Shown here one piece after another: positions 1 to 5,332 of a stretch of 5,332 bases of DNA. Origin of the DNA: Actinomycetota bacterium (lineage in GTDB: Bacteria; Actinomycetota; Humimicrobiia; Humimicrobiales; Humimicrobiaceae). A program made the position numbers and the translations under genes. Positions within the stretch are counted from its first letter, which is position 1; each line of letters begins with the position of its first letter. Under the pieces are notes generated by a model. It was not told where the DNA came from, searched no databases, and was given only the letters and a program-made list of their open reading frames with translations. The stretch is from assembly GCA_003567835.1 (NCBI GenBank), contig PWYO01000080.1, forward strand, positions 1 through 5,332, given 5' to 3'.

Positions 1-423
1 ATCGATGACCTGGTGCGGGGGGCCATCCTCTGTGCGGTAAAACCGCAGGCGGTTGGACAAACCTATATCCTGGCTGGGCCTCAGTATACCACCATTGCCC
101 AGCTAACCGATTCCATTGCCGATGCTTTTAATAAAAGGCACCCTGTGGGCCATATACCGCTGCTTCCGGTAAAGATTTCTGCGGCCGTATGCGAGAAGGT
201 GTTTCGGTCTTTTGGCCGGGAACCCCCGCTTTACAGGCGCAGGCTGGATTTTTTTTGGAAAAACCGCGCTTTTAGCATAGACCGGGCTGCACAAGAACTG
301 GGCTACAGCCCCCAAATCAGCCTGCCGCAGGGACTGCAGCGGACCGCTGCATGGTACCTTGACCAGGGAATTTTAAACGGAAGGCGGCCGGAGAGAACCT
401 ACGTCGGGTTGGATGTCAATTAA
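1..423 (+). CDS. NAD-dependent epimerase/dehydratase-like protein, C-terminal part (5' end outside window)
   Basis: The frame is open from base 1 and ends at a TAA at 421-423, so 140 residues of the C-terminus are visible and the start lies upstream. The visible part reads like the substrate-binding half of an extended short-chain dehydrogenase/reductase. It opens with an IDDLVRGA segment, matching the conserved V-D-D-L/V-A-x-A region, followed by GQTYILAGPQ, a P-leucine-rich stretch, an NRAFSIDRAAQELGYSP segment (typical 'N-x-x-F-D-x-x-K-A-x-x-x-LGY-x-P') and a final GL-x-x-T-x-x-WY helix. The NAD-binding Rossmann GxxGxxG motif and the catalytic YxxxK lie outside the window, so activity and exact substrate cannot be judged. 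Known members act in the cytoplasm on nucleotide sugars, or on sterol- or quinone-like substrates. Its position directly upstream of a sugar-type methyltransferase supports a sugar role by inference. The stop overlaps or closely abuts the next gene, suggesting one transcript. Confidence 0.85.
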   Translation: MDDLVRGAILCAVKPQAVGQTYILAGPQYTTIAQLTDSIADAFNKRHPVGHIPLLPVKISAAVCEKVFRSFGREPPLYRRRLDFFWKNRAFSIDRAAQELGYSPQISLPQGLQRTAAWYLDQGILNGRRPERTYVGLDVN

Positions 424-439
424 AAATAGAAAGGCTGCT

Positions 440-1177
440 ATGCGCATCAAGGGGAAAATTGAATCGGTATTGCGCCGTTGCCCGCCGCTTTTTCGGTTGG
501 GCTCCCGCATCTATCATGGCTTAAATCCGGGGTTTAAATCCCTGAGCCCCGGAGCGCCCGGTGCGGTGCAAAAGGCCTTTGCCCTGGCCAAAGAGATGCA
601 TCAGGGCGACTGTATAGGCGATTATTATGAATTCGGGCTCTACAAGGGGTATACCTTTTATATCGCCTACCAGGCTGCCAGGAAGCTGGGGCTAAAAAAA
701 ACCCGCTTCTATGGTTTTGATTCTTTTCAGGGCCTGCCCCAGGTAGAGGATGTCGATAAAACCGGCGGCCGTTTCTTTGAAGGCCAGTTTGCCTGCAGCA
801 GAAAGCAGGTGGAAAAACAACTGCGCGCCCACGGGGTGGATCTGGACCGGGTCAAACTGATACAAGGCTTCTATGAGCAAACCCTGGACCAGCAGCTCAA
901 AGAAGACCTGCCCGCGGGGCGGGCAGGGGTGGTGCTTCTTGACTGTGACCTGTACTCTTCTACCAGCACTGCCCTGCATTGGCTGCAGGGGCTTATTGCA
1001 GATAAAACCGTGGTCATCTTTGATGACTGGTATTCATTTACCGAAGGCGAGGAGCTGGGCCAGCAGAGGGCCTTAAAAGAGTTTGCCTCCCAAAACCCCC
1101 ACCTTGCTTTTGAGCCGGTTACAGAATTTGAGCGCAATGGCAAGATGTTCGTGGCCCGAAAAAAAGACTTGCCCTAA
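440..1177 (+). CDS. TylF/MycF-type class I SAM-dependent methyltransferase
   Basis: This encodes about 245 residues, a usual length for the family. Seen in the sequence: a SAM-binding motif I of the form YEFGLYKGYTF (near residues 63-73, acidic E64 and glycines 66 and 70), the strand-plus-loop FYGFDSFQGLP (90-100), LLDCDLYSST (166-175, D168 and D170) and FDDWYSF (194-200, D195 and D196). The paired aspartates match the divalent-metal and SAM site of macrocin O-methyltransferase (TylF) and MycF, which methylate sugar hydroxyls; here the likely target is a sugar of a surface glycan (inference). The chosen ATG at 440 has an AGAAAGG ribosome site at 428-434. An upstream in-frame ATG at 413 adds nine residues and overlaps the previous gene by 11 bases, but has no clear ribosome site. 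The gene carries an in-frame palindrome at 907-927. It probably shares a transcript with the epimerase-like gene and ends at the 1197-1243 hairpin. Methyltransferase identity is firm; the substrate is unknown. Confidence 0.88.
   Translation: MRIKGKIESVLRRCPPLFRLGSRIYHGLNPGFKSLSPGAPGAVQKAFALAKEMHQGDCIGDYYEFGLYKGYTFYIAYQAARKLGLKKTRFYGFDSFQGLPQVEDVDKTGGRFFEGQFACSRKQVEKQLRAHGVDLDRVKLIQGFYEQTLDQQLKEDLPAGRAGVVLLDCDLYSSTSTALHWLQGLIADKTVVIFDDWYSFTEGEELGQQRALKEFASQNPHLAFEPVTEFERNGKMFVARKKDLP
907..927. repeat. Perfect 9-bp intragenic palindrome encoding LPAGRAG
   Basis: CCTGCCCGC (907-915) and GCGGGCAGG (919-927) are exact reverse complements separated by GGG. In the methyltransferase frame the unit encodes LPAGRAG just before the conserved LLDCDLY strand, in a surface-loop position. 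Its GC content is well above that of the flanking sequence. It resembles short palindromic units that sit in-frame in coding regions of some bacteria and give P-A-G-R-(Q)-A-G peptides, but membership in such a family is inference. It could also be a chance feature of GC-rich codons. Confidence 0.6.
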
Positions 1178-1196
1178 AACATAAAAAACCCGTTCT

Positions 1197-1243
1197 GCGG
1201 CCCTCCAAAAAAAGCAGGACCTCTGGTTTGGCCGCTTATTTTT
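1197..1243 (+). terminator. Rho-independent terminator between convergent genes
   Basis: GCGGCC (1197-1202) pairs exactly with GGCCGC (1230-1235), with a possible inner AAA/TTT extension, and is followed at once by TTATTTTT (1236-1243). This is the expected form of an intrinsic terminator for the methyltransferase transcript, though the loop of about 27 bases is long. On the minus strand the same stem lies just beyond the stop codon of the converging glycosyltransferase gene, and a T6 run (complement of 1184-1189) follows about eight bases after the stem, so it may also stop that operon, less efficiently. The T-tract overlaps the minus-strand stop codon at 1236-1238. Confidence 0.55.
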
Positions 1244-2369
1244 CAAATAAGGACTGGTACAGGGCAAGGGTCCGGGCCGCGTGATGGGTCCAGGAGAATT
1301 GCTGCGCCTGCTTGCGGCCTTTCTGTGCAAGCTGCCTACGCAGGCTGGGGTCCCCTAAAAGGGTATGCATGGCCTCGCTTAGCTGGCCCGAATCATTGGG
1401 GGTTACCAGCAAGCCTGCCTGGCCTACAACCTCGGGCACCGAAGAGGTATGGGAGGCCACAACCGGAGCTCCGCAGTGCATCGCCTCCAAAAGAGGCAGT
1501 CCAAAGCCCTCAAACAGGGTAGGGTACACAAAAGCCTGGGCCTGGTTATACAGGTGTACCAGATCCTGGTCTTCTGCCCGGCCCAAAAAATGGATGTCCT
1601 GCTTGTAGGGGCTGTCTTCCCAAGCCTTGTAGGAAGGCTCGCTTTTCCAGCCTGTCCGGCCTACGATGACCAGCTTCAGCTGGGGGAAACGGGGCTTGAT
1701 TGCACCGAAGGCATGAATCAGCAGGGGGTAATTCTTTCTGGGCTCTATGGTGCCCACAGACATGATATATGGTTTTTGGGTCTTAAATTTTTGCAGCACC
1801 CGGGATTGGGGATGGTCGATTTTTTTAAAAACAGGGTCTGCAGCGGGATAGATCACCGATATTTTTTCAGGGGGTATGCCCAGAAATTGGATGATATCCT
1901 GTTTGGTGCTCCGGGAGATGGCGATGATTTTTTTTGCCCGATGGGCATTGGCCTTCACCTGACGGGTATACTTTTTGATAAACCAGTCAAAATTAAATTG
2001 GGGGAACCGTATAAAAGCCAGGTCATTGATGGTGAGCACAATATTTTTATTCCAAGTGGGGGGAATCATAAAATCAGGGCAGTGCAGCATATGGGCCCGA
2101 AACCCCAGCAGCTCATAGGCAGGAAAATGCAGCCGGTCCCAAACCCGAAGCTTTTTTTCGGAGACTGAAAAAAGCTTGAGCCGGGCATTGCTTTTTTTTA
2201 AGCCAAAAACCTTTTCCAGGTAATCCCTGGTGGTATGCCTGGCTGCCAGTATATACTGGTTTTGGGCATCCAGGGCCAGGATGTTGTGCACCAGGTTGTA
2301 GATATAGCGGCCGGCACCGATATCATGGCCGTGATTGGCCAAAGTTGAGATTTCAATACCTACTTGCAT
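1236..2369 (-). CDS. GT4 family glycosyltransferase (MtfB/mannosyltransferase-B-like)
   Basis: This 377-residue protein has the normal length and two-Rossmann (GT-B) layout of retaining GT4 enzymes, which move a sugar from a nucleotide donor to a lipid-linked glycan at the cytoplasmic face of the inner membrane. N-terminal domain: IGAGRYIYNL (17-26, the glycine-rich acceptor loop), HCPDFMIPP (96-104), NDLAFIRFP (115-123) and ISRSTKQDI (151-159). C-terminal domain: SVGTIEPRKN (204-213), FLGRAEDQDLVHLYNQA (261-277) and FEGFGLPLLEAM (286-297), in which E287 and E295 form the EX7E donor-site motif. The pattern fits the MtfB/WbdB-like GT4 group, often mannosyltransferases, but the sugar cannot be read from sequence. 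No membrane segment is evident. The ATG at 2369 lies one base after the TAG of the upstream gene, so translation is probably coupled. It is the second gene of the minus-strand operon. Confidence 0.92.
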   Translation of the reverse strand: MQVGIEISTLANHGHDIGAGRYIYNLVHNILALDAQNQYILAARHTTRDYLEKVFGLKKSNARLKLFSVSEKKLRVWDRLHFPAYELLGFRAHMLHCPDFMIPPTWNKNIVLTINDLAFIRFPQFNFDWFIKKYTRQVKANAHRAKKIIAISRSTKQDIIQFLGIPPEKISVIYPAADPVFKKIDHPQSRVLQKFKTQKPYIMSVGTIEPRKNYPLLIHAFGAIKPRFPQLKLVIVGRTGWKSEPSYKAWEDSPYKQDIHFLGRAEDQDLVHLYNQAQAFVYPTLFEGFGLPLLEAMHCGAPVVASHTSSVPEVVGQAGLLVTPNDSGQLSEAMHTLLGDPSLRRQLAQKGRKQAQQFSWTHHAARTLALYQSLFEK

Positions 2370-2370
2370 A

Positions 2371-4740
2371 CTAGCTCAGCTTGTCGATAAACTTATGGAC
2401 CGAAGGCCGCTCATACTCCATCTTATTATGCAAAAGCATGCGAACCTTGTCGATCTCAATCCTGAACTTGGTTTGTTCCAGGTTCTGCAGATAGGAGATA
2501 TATTCCTCATATTTCATATGGCCCACCAGGGCAAACAGCCTCTGATAGGTCTTGCGCAGATTGGACAGGGTATACTGGGGCACATTTTCCACAAAATCAA
2601 AGAAATTGGCTTCCCCATAGCAGTACTTTAAAATATCGGGGTCCAGTATTTTGCGGGATATCTGTATATGGGCCCGTTCTTTTTTCAGATAGGGCAGGCT
2701 TTTTTTAAATTGCCTGATCACTTTTCTGGCAATGGGCTTTAAGTTTTTGTCATGCAGGTTCTGGCGCTGGATGTCCAGCTCGGTCTTTTTGATACGGGCA
2801 AGGTTGCCCGGTTCTGCATTCTTGTAGGAAGTACGCAGCAGGTTGAGTTTCTGGTAATAATACTTGGTCTGCCACCCTGTGGCTGCATCTCGGAAACTGT
2901 AGGCATATTTATGGTAGACGATGGCCGAGGGGCAGGACCGGAAACCATAGCCGTGCAGGTTGGCCCGGTAGCAAAAATCGATGTCTTCATAAAACAAGAA
3001 AAAGGTGGGATCCACTGCTCCTACCACCTCTTCGGAGAACACCTTGGTCTTGATAAAGGCGCTGGTAAAGGAGACCCCGAATATGTTCTCATCCCGGTCG
3101 TATTGATCCAGGTCCAGCTGCCCGATGCCCTGATAGCCCACATAGAAAGAGGTATCCAGATAGGTGCCCACGCTTTCGATAAAATCGCGCATATAGTAGA
3201 ACTTAATCTTGGGGGCCAGACCCACATAGGTCCGGTCCAGATCTTTGATCATGGCCACCATCTCTTCTACGGCCCGTTTATTGTAGATCACATCGAAGTT
3301 GGAGATGAGCACATATTCGCTGTCTATGGACTTCAGGGCCTGGTTGACGGCCCCACCCAGTCCCAGATTTTTTTCCGCCTTGATAATTTTTATGTTCTCA
3401 AAGCGTTGTCCTATCAAATCGACGACCCCGTCATTGCTGTGGTTGTCAAAAATCATCATCTCCAGATGGGGGTAGGTTTGGCTTGTAAGGGAAGCCATGC
3501 ATTCCTCCAGGCATTCCGCGCTGGACCGGTAGTTGATGACCAGAGCAGTTACCTTGGGCCTTTTGAGCGGTTCTTGTTCCCGGGTAAAATCACGGGGCTG
3601 GATGTCGCTGTCTTCTACAGACAGTATTTCTTTGATCTGGTCATGGTACTGGTCCACAATATCTTCCCAGTGGAAGTTTTGGGAAAACCGGTAACCCGCC
3701 TGGCCCATCTGCTCTCTTAAGGCCCTGTCATTGATCAATTTTTCCAGTTTCTGCACAAACTGGGCCTTCTCTTTGACCAGAAAGCCGGTGGTCCCATCCT
3801 GGGCCACCTCGGGATGGGCCCCGATATCATAACAGACCACCGGCTTTCTAAAGCTCTGTGCTTCTGCCACCGGAAGGTCAAAGCCTTCCCATTTGGAACA
3901 GGTGGTATAGATATCGCAGGCCTTGTAAATGGTGGGCATCAGTGCTTCAGGGGCGTTATTGATTACCTTGATCCCGTGGTTTTTGAGCAAAGCCGCATCA
4001 TTTTCTGAGCCGTACCCCACTGCCAAAAGATGCAGGTGCTTGTTTTGGGCACGGAGGTGCTGGTAGATGTCAATGAGCTCATCGACACCCTTGTAAGGCT
4101 GGTTGGAAATATTGAGCCTGCCTACAAACAGCAGCAGGGGTTCACCGCTGCCCACCCCCAGATCCTGCCTGAACCTGGCCACATGGTCCCCAGAGGGCAT
4201 ATCTGAAAGCTTGTAATGGTTGCAGCCATTGTAAATATAGGCGGCCTTTTTTTTGAGACGGTTGGGCAGGCAGTCCAGCAAAAACTTGGAAACGGTAATG
4301 ATTTTTTCTGCCTTTCTAAAATAGGAAAAATGCTGGGTGAACTGCTGGTATCTGTAAAAAAACCTTCGTTTGTAAGGCATGCCTTGGGTGGAGATGATCC
4401 CGTGGTCGACCACCAGGACTGGTTTGTTGAGCCTGGGGATCAGGCTGTAGAAAGGAAAAGACTGGATGACAAAGAGGTCAATGTCCCTGCGGTTAAAATA
4501 GGAGACCAGCTTGCCGATCCGCCGCTCATAGGTCACTGGATTGACCACCGGCCTGACATAGGGCAGCGTGGTCATCCGGTAGGATTTCCTCCTGGTAAAG
4601 GTCTCATCATGGTAATTGCAGTAGACCCTGGTATGATAGCCTTTCTTGGCCAGGCCGTCGGCCATCCTGTCTACCACCAGGTCCACCCCGTGGCCTTTAA
4701 TCATACGGTCGGTTATAAAGGCGATTTTAATCTTTTTCAT
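2371..4740 (-). CDS. Two-domain glycosyltransferase: N-terminal GT4 fused to C-terminal GT2
   Basis: This is about 789 residues from the ATG at 4740 (MKKIKIAFITD, which begins at the first GT-B strand). An in-frame GTG at 4755 would add five residues and has a weaker context. Residues about 3-370 are a GT4 retaining transferase: GHGVDLVVDRMADGL (16-30), VVDHG (110-114), VSKFLLD (150-156), VGRLN (206-210) and WEGFDLPVAEAQ, with EX7E glutamates E285 and E293. After a charged linker (about 370-395), residues about 396-645 are an inverting GT2 (GT-A fold) of rhamnosyltransferase/WbbL style: TALVINYRS (398-406), FDNHSND (431-437), NLGLGGAVNQAL (458-469), SNFDV (480-484, where the DXD-like aspartate sits) and FYEDIDFCYRA (583-593, ED-x-D catalytic region). 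The last roughly 145 residues are charged, tyrosine-rich and probably helical; I do not recognise them. It likely adds two successive sugars to a surface glycan. It is the first gene of the operon. Confidence 0.9.
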   Translation of the reverse strand: MKKIKIAFITDRMIKGHGVDLVVDRMADGLAKKGYHTRVYCNYHDETFTRRKSYRMTTLPYVRPVVNPVTYERRIGKLVSYFNRRDIDLFVIQSFPFYSLIPRLNKPVLVVDHGIISTQGMPYKRRFFYRYQQFTQHFSYFRKAEKIITVSKFLLDCLPNRLKKKAAYIYNGCNHYKLSDMPSGDHVARFRQDLGVGSGEPLLLFVGRLNISNQPYKGVDELIDIYQHLRAQNKHLHLLAVGYGSENDAALLKNHGIKVINNAPEALMPTIYKACDIYTTCSKWEGFDLPVAEAQSFRKPVVCYDIGAHPEVAQDGTTGFLVKEKAQFVQKLEKLINDRALREQMGQAGYRFSQNFHWEDIVDQYHDQIKEILSVEDSDIQPRDFTREQEPLKRPKVTALVINYRSSAECLEECMASLTSQTYPHLEMMIFDNHSNDGVVDLIGQRFENIKIIKAEKNLGLGGAVNQALKSIDSEYVLISNFDVIYNKRAVEEMVAMIKDLDRTYVGLAPKIKFYYMRDFIESVGTYLDTSFYVGYQGIGQLDLDQYDRDENIFGVSFTSAFIKTKVFSEEVVGAVDPTFFLFYEDIDFCYRANLHGYGFRSCPSAIVYHKYAYSFRDAATGWQTKYYYQKLNLLRTSYKNAEPGNLARIKKTELDIQRQNLHDKNLKPIARKVIRQFKKSLPYLKKERAHIQISRKILDPDILKYCYGEANFFDFVENVPQYTLSNLRKTYQRLFALVGHMKYEEYISYLQNLEQTKFRIEIDKVRMLLHNKMEYERPSVHKFIDKLS

Positions 4741-4837
4741 GGTCCCCAATTCCACTGGTTTAACCTATTCTACATGAGTTGATGATGAAAATAAATCATT
4801 TATTGAAACTCTTGTGTTTATTGTAATAGAAAATTTG

Positions 4838-4861
4838 AAAAAAGATATGCCCCAGGGCATA
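4838..4861 (-). terminator. Terminator-like hairpin in the leader of the minus-strand operon
   Basis: TATGCCC (4846-4852) and GGGCATA (4855-4861) form a perfect 7-bp inverted repeat. Read on the minus strand, the stem is followed by TC and then six T residues (complement of 4843-4838), as in an intrinsic terminator. It lies about 100 bases upstream of the glycosyltransferase start codon and downstream of the TTGACA promoter candidate, so it could act as an attenuator or end a short leader RNA. The stem is short, so efficiency is doubtful. It could instead be a 16-bp operator palindrome. Confidence 0.4.
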
Positions 4862-4865
4862 AAAT

Positions 4866-4909
4866 GCAAAAAAACCTTTTCTCTGGCCCACACTGTCCTG
4901 TTTTTTTGC
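4866..4909. repeat. 10-bp perfect inverted repeat with A7/T7 arms
   Basis: GCAAAAAAAC (4866-4875) and GTTTTTTTGC (4900-4909) are exact reverse complements around a 24-base loop. The repeat lies between the candidate divergent promoters and the terminator-like hairpin, so it would be transcribed as a weak AU-rich stem in the minus-strand leader. The A/T runs may also bend the DNA. Homopolymer runs are common elsewhere in the window, which raises the chance of coincidence, although the GC bases that close both ends also match. Confidence 0.4.
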
Positions 4910-4919
4910 GCTGTGCCGA

Positions 4920-4948
4920 TTTATATATGGGCCATGATGGTTTATAAT
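4920..4948 (+). promoter_or_regulatory. Candidate sigma-70-type promoter for the right-edge gene
   Basis: A perfect TATAAT at 4943-4948 has TTTATA at 4920-4925 as its -35 box (four of six consensus bases) with a 17-base spacer. Initiation would fall near 4955, leaving a leader of about 36 bases that includes the AAGGAG ribosome site before the ATG at 4991. The geometry is good but the -35 is weak, so an activator may be needed. Confidence 0.45.
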
Positions 4949-4971
4949 GCTACCAACATCTTTTTTGTCAA
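4941..4971 (-). promoter_or_regulatory. Candidate promoter for the glycosyltransferase operon
   Basis: The complement of 4966-4971 is a perfect TTGACA. Possible -10 boxes on the minus strand are CATTAT (complement of 4949-4944, spacer 16) or TATAAA (complement of 4946-4941, spacer 19). Initiation would fall near 4935, giving a leader of roughly 195 bases before the ATG at 4740 that contains both inverted repeats. The -10 region overlaps the plus-strand TATAAT, so the two promoters would compete for RNA polymerase. I saw no better promoter closer to 4740. Confidence 0.4.
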
Positions 4972-4979
4972 TGGGACCC

Positions 4980-4985
4980 AAGGAG
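4980..4985 (+). promoter_or_regulatory. Ribosome binding site AAGGAG that fixes the start at 4991
   Basis: AAGGAG lies five bases before the ATG at 4991. It is the clearest Shine-Dalgarno sequence in the window and argues against the upstream in-frame starts at 4814 (GTG) and 4847 (ATG), which lack one and lie upstream of the candidate promoter's start point. Confidence 0.65.
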
Positions 4986-4990
4986 TGCCT

Positions 4991-5332
4991 ATGCAGCGTA
5001 GACAAAGAAAGGCCGGCCAATATATGAAGTCGCATATGGATACGCTTACCCAGGCGGCCCTGCAGTCCCTGGCACAAGCTGTGGAAAAATCCCAGGCCAA
5101 GCTGGACCCCGGCATGGAATCTGCCTACCGGCAGGGCATCCGGATGCATTTGGCCTATCTTGCCGAAAGTCTGCTGTTTTCATCTCCCCAGCTCTTTTTT
5201 AATGCTTTGCGCTGGGGCAAAGTGTACCTGCCTTCGATTAGTATCCCCGCTGGACATATCAAAATGGCGCTTGGCGCCATCCGGGACACTTTGGAAAAAA
5301 GCCTGCCCTCCGATTGCCAGGATCCCCCTATG
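4991..5332 (+). CDS. Possible cobalamin-binding-domain protein, N-terminal part (3' end outside window)
   Basis: The frame starts at the ATG at 4991 behind AAGGAG and stays open for 114 codons to the window edge, with no stop. The protein begins MQRRQRKAGQYMKSHMDTL, is rich in helix-forming residues, and contains HLAYLAESLLFSSPQLFFNA (about residues 54-73), then LRWGKVYLPSISIPAGHIKMAL and an LEKSLP turn. This spacing resembles the helical N-terminus of stand-alone cobalamin B12-binding proteins, where a 'HL-x-YLAEAL...P-x-LF-x-DY-x-x-W' stretch precedes the B12 domain. The diagnostic DxHxxG motif would lie beyond the window, so the call is tentative; it could be another helical regulator or sensor. 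No signal peptide is seen from this start. The gene is divergent from the glycosyltransferase operon. If it is a B12-type regulator, it might control the shared intergenic region, but that is speculation. Confidence 0.6.
   Translation, partial: MQRRQRKAGQYMKSHMDTLTQAALQSLAQAVEKSQAKLDPGMESAYRQGIRMHLAYLAESLLFSSPQLFFNALRWGKVYLPSISIPAGHIKMALGAIRDTLEKSLPSDCQDPPM

Noticed and set aside
1449..2168. Plus-strand open frame of 239 codons
   Set aside because: It is antisense to the GT4 gene with its clear EX7E and GTIEPRKN motifs, and has no family resemblance of its own.
2752..3720. Plus-strand open frame of 322 codons
   Set aside because: It is wholly antisense to the fusion glycosyltransferase, whose motifs are strong in the minus frame. 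The translation shows no recognisable domain.
4216..4782. Plus-strand open frame of 188 codons over the operon start
   Set aside because: It is antisense to the N-terminal GT4 domain and the operon leader, and shows no domain.
4814..4990. Longer plus-strand start (GTG 4814 or ATG 4847), which would add a hydrophobic N-terminal segment to the right-edge protein
   Set aside because: The frame is open, but there is no ribosome site at these starts. The region contains the promoter boxes and inverted repeats, and the ATG at 4991 has a near-ideal ribosome site.
4796..5149. Minus-strand open frame of 117 codons
   Set aside because: It overlaps the right-edge gene that has an AAGGAG site, crosses both inverted repeats and the candidate promoters, and resembles no family.
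1..5332. CRISPR arrays, insertion sequences, tRNA or rRNA genes
   Set aside because: No regularly spaced direct repeats, transposase motifs, or cloverleaf or rRNA sequences were seen on either strand.

Overview
The window looks like part of a surface-glycan (O-antigen, capsule or exopolysaccharide) gene region from a Gram-negative-type bacterium with mid-range GC content. The set of sugar-nucleotide epimerase/dehydratase-like, TylF-type methyltransferase and glycosyltransferase genes, plus a possible cobalamin-binding protein next door, would suit a sulfate-reducing member of the Desulfobacterota. That taxonomic guess is inference from style only and has low confidence. There are no rRNA or tRNA genes, mobile-element genes or CRISPR arrays.

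Layout. Bases 1-423 (+) hold the last 140 codons of an extended short-chain dehydrogenase (NAD-dependent epimerase/dehydratase type). Directly after it, in the same direction, comes a class I SAM-dependent methyltransferase of the TylF/MycF type (440-1177). Its coding region contains a perfect 9-bp palindrome at 907-927. A GC-rich hairpin with a T-tract (1197-1243) ends this strand. Converging on it is a two-gene minus-strand operon: a large GT4-GT2 fusion glycosyltransferase (4740 to 2371) followed, after one base, by a GT4 glycosyltransferase (2369 to 1236).

Bases 4741-4990 are a divergent intergenic region. It carries a TTGACA box on the minus strand, a TATAAT box on the plus strand that overlaps the likely minus-strand -10 region, and two inverted repeats, one of which looks like an intrinsic terminator on the minus strand inside the operon leader. 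A further plus-strand gene starts near 4991 behind a clear AAGGAG ribosome binding site and runs off the right edge. Its visible N-terminus resembles the helical N-terminal part of stand-alone cobalamin-binding proteins, but no B12 motif lies inside the window.

How the genes could work together (inference): the dehydrogenase would modify a nucleotide-linked or lipid-linked sugar, the methyltransferase would methylate a sugar hydroxyl, and three glycosyltransferase domains on two polypeptides would add successive sugars to a lipid-linked glycan at the cytoplasmic face of the inner membrane. I see nothing that proves a wholly new system. The most unusual points are the fused two-domain transferase with its unexplained C-terminal tail, the structured divergent leader, and the in-frame palindrome in the methyltransferase gene.
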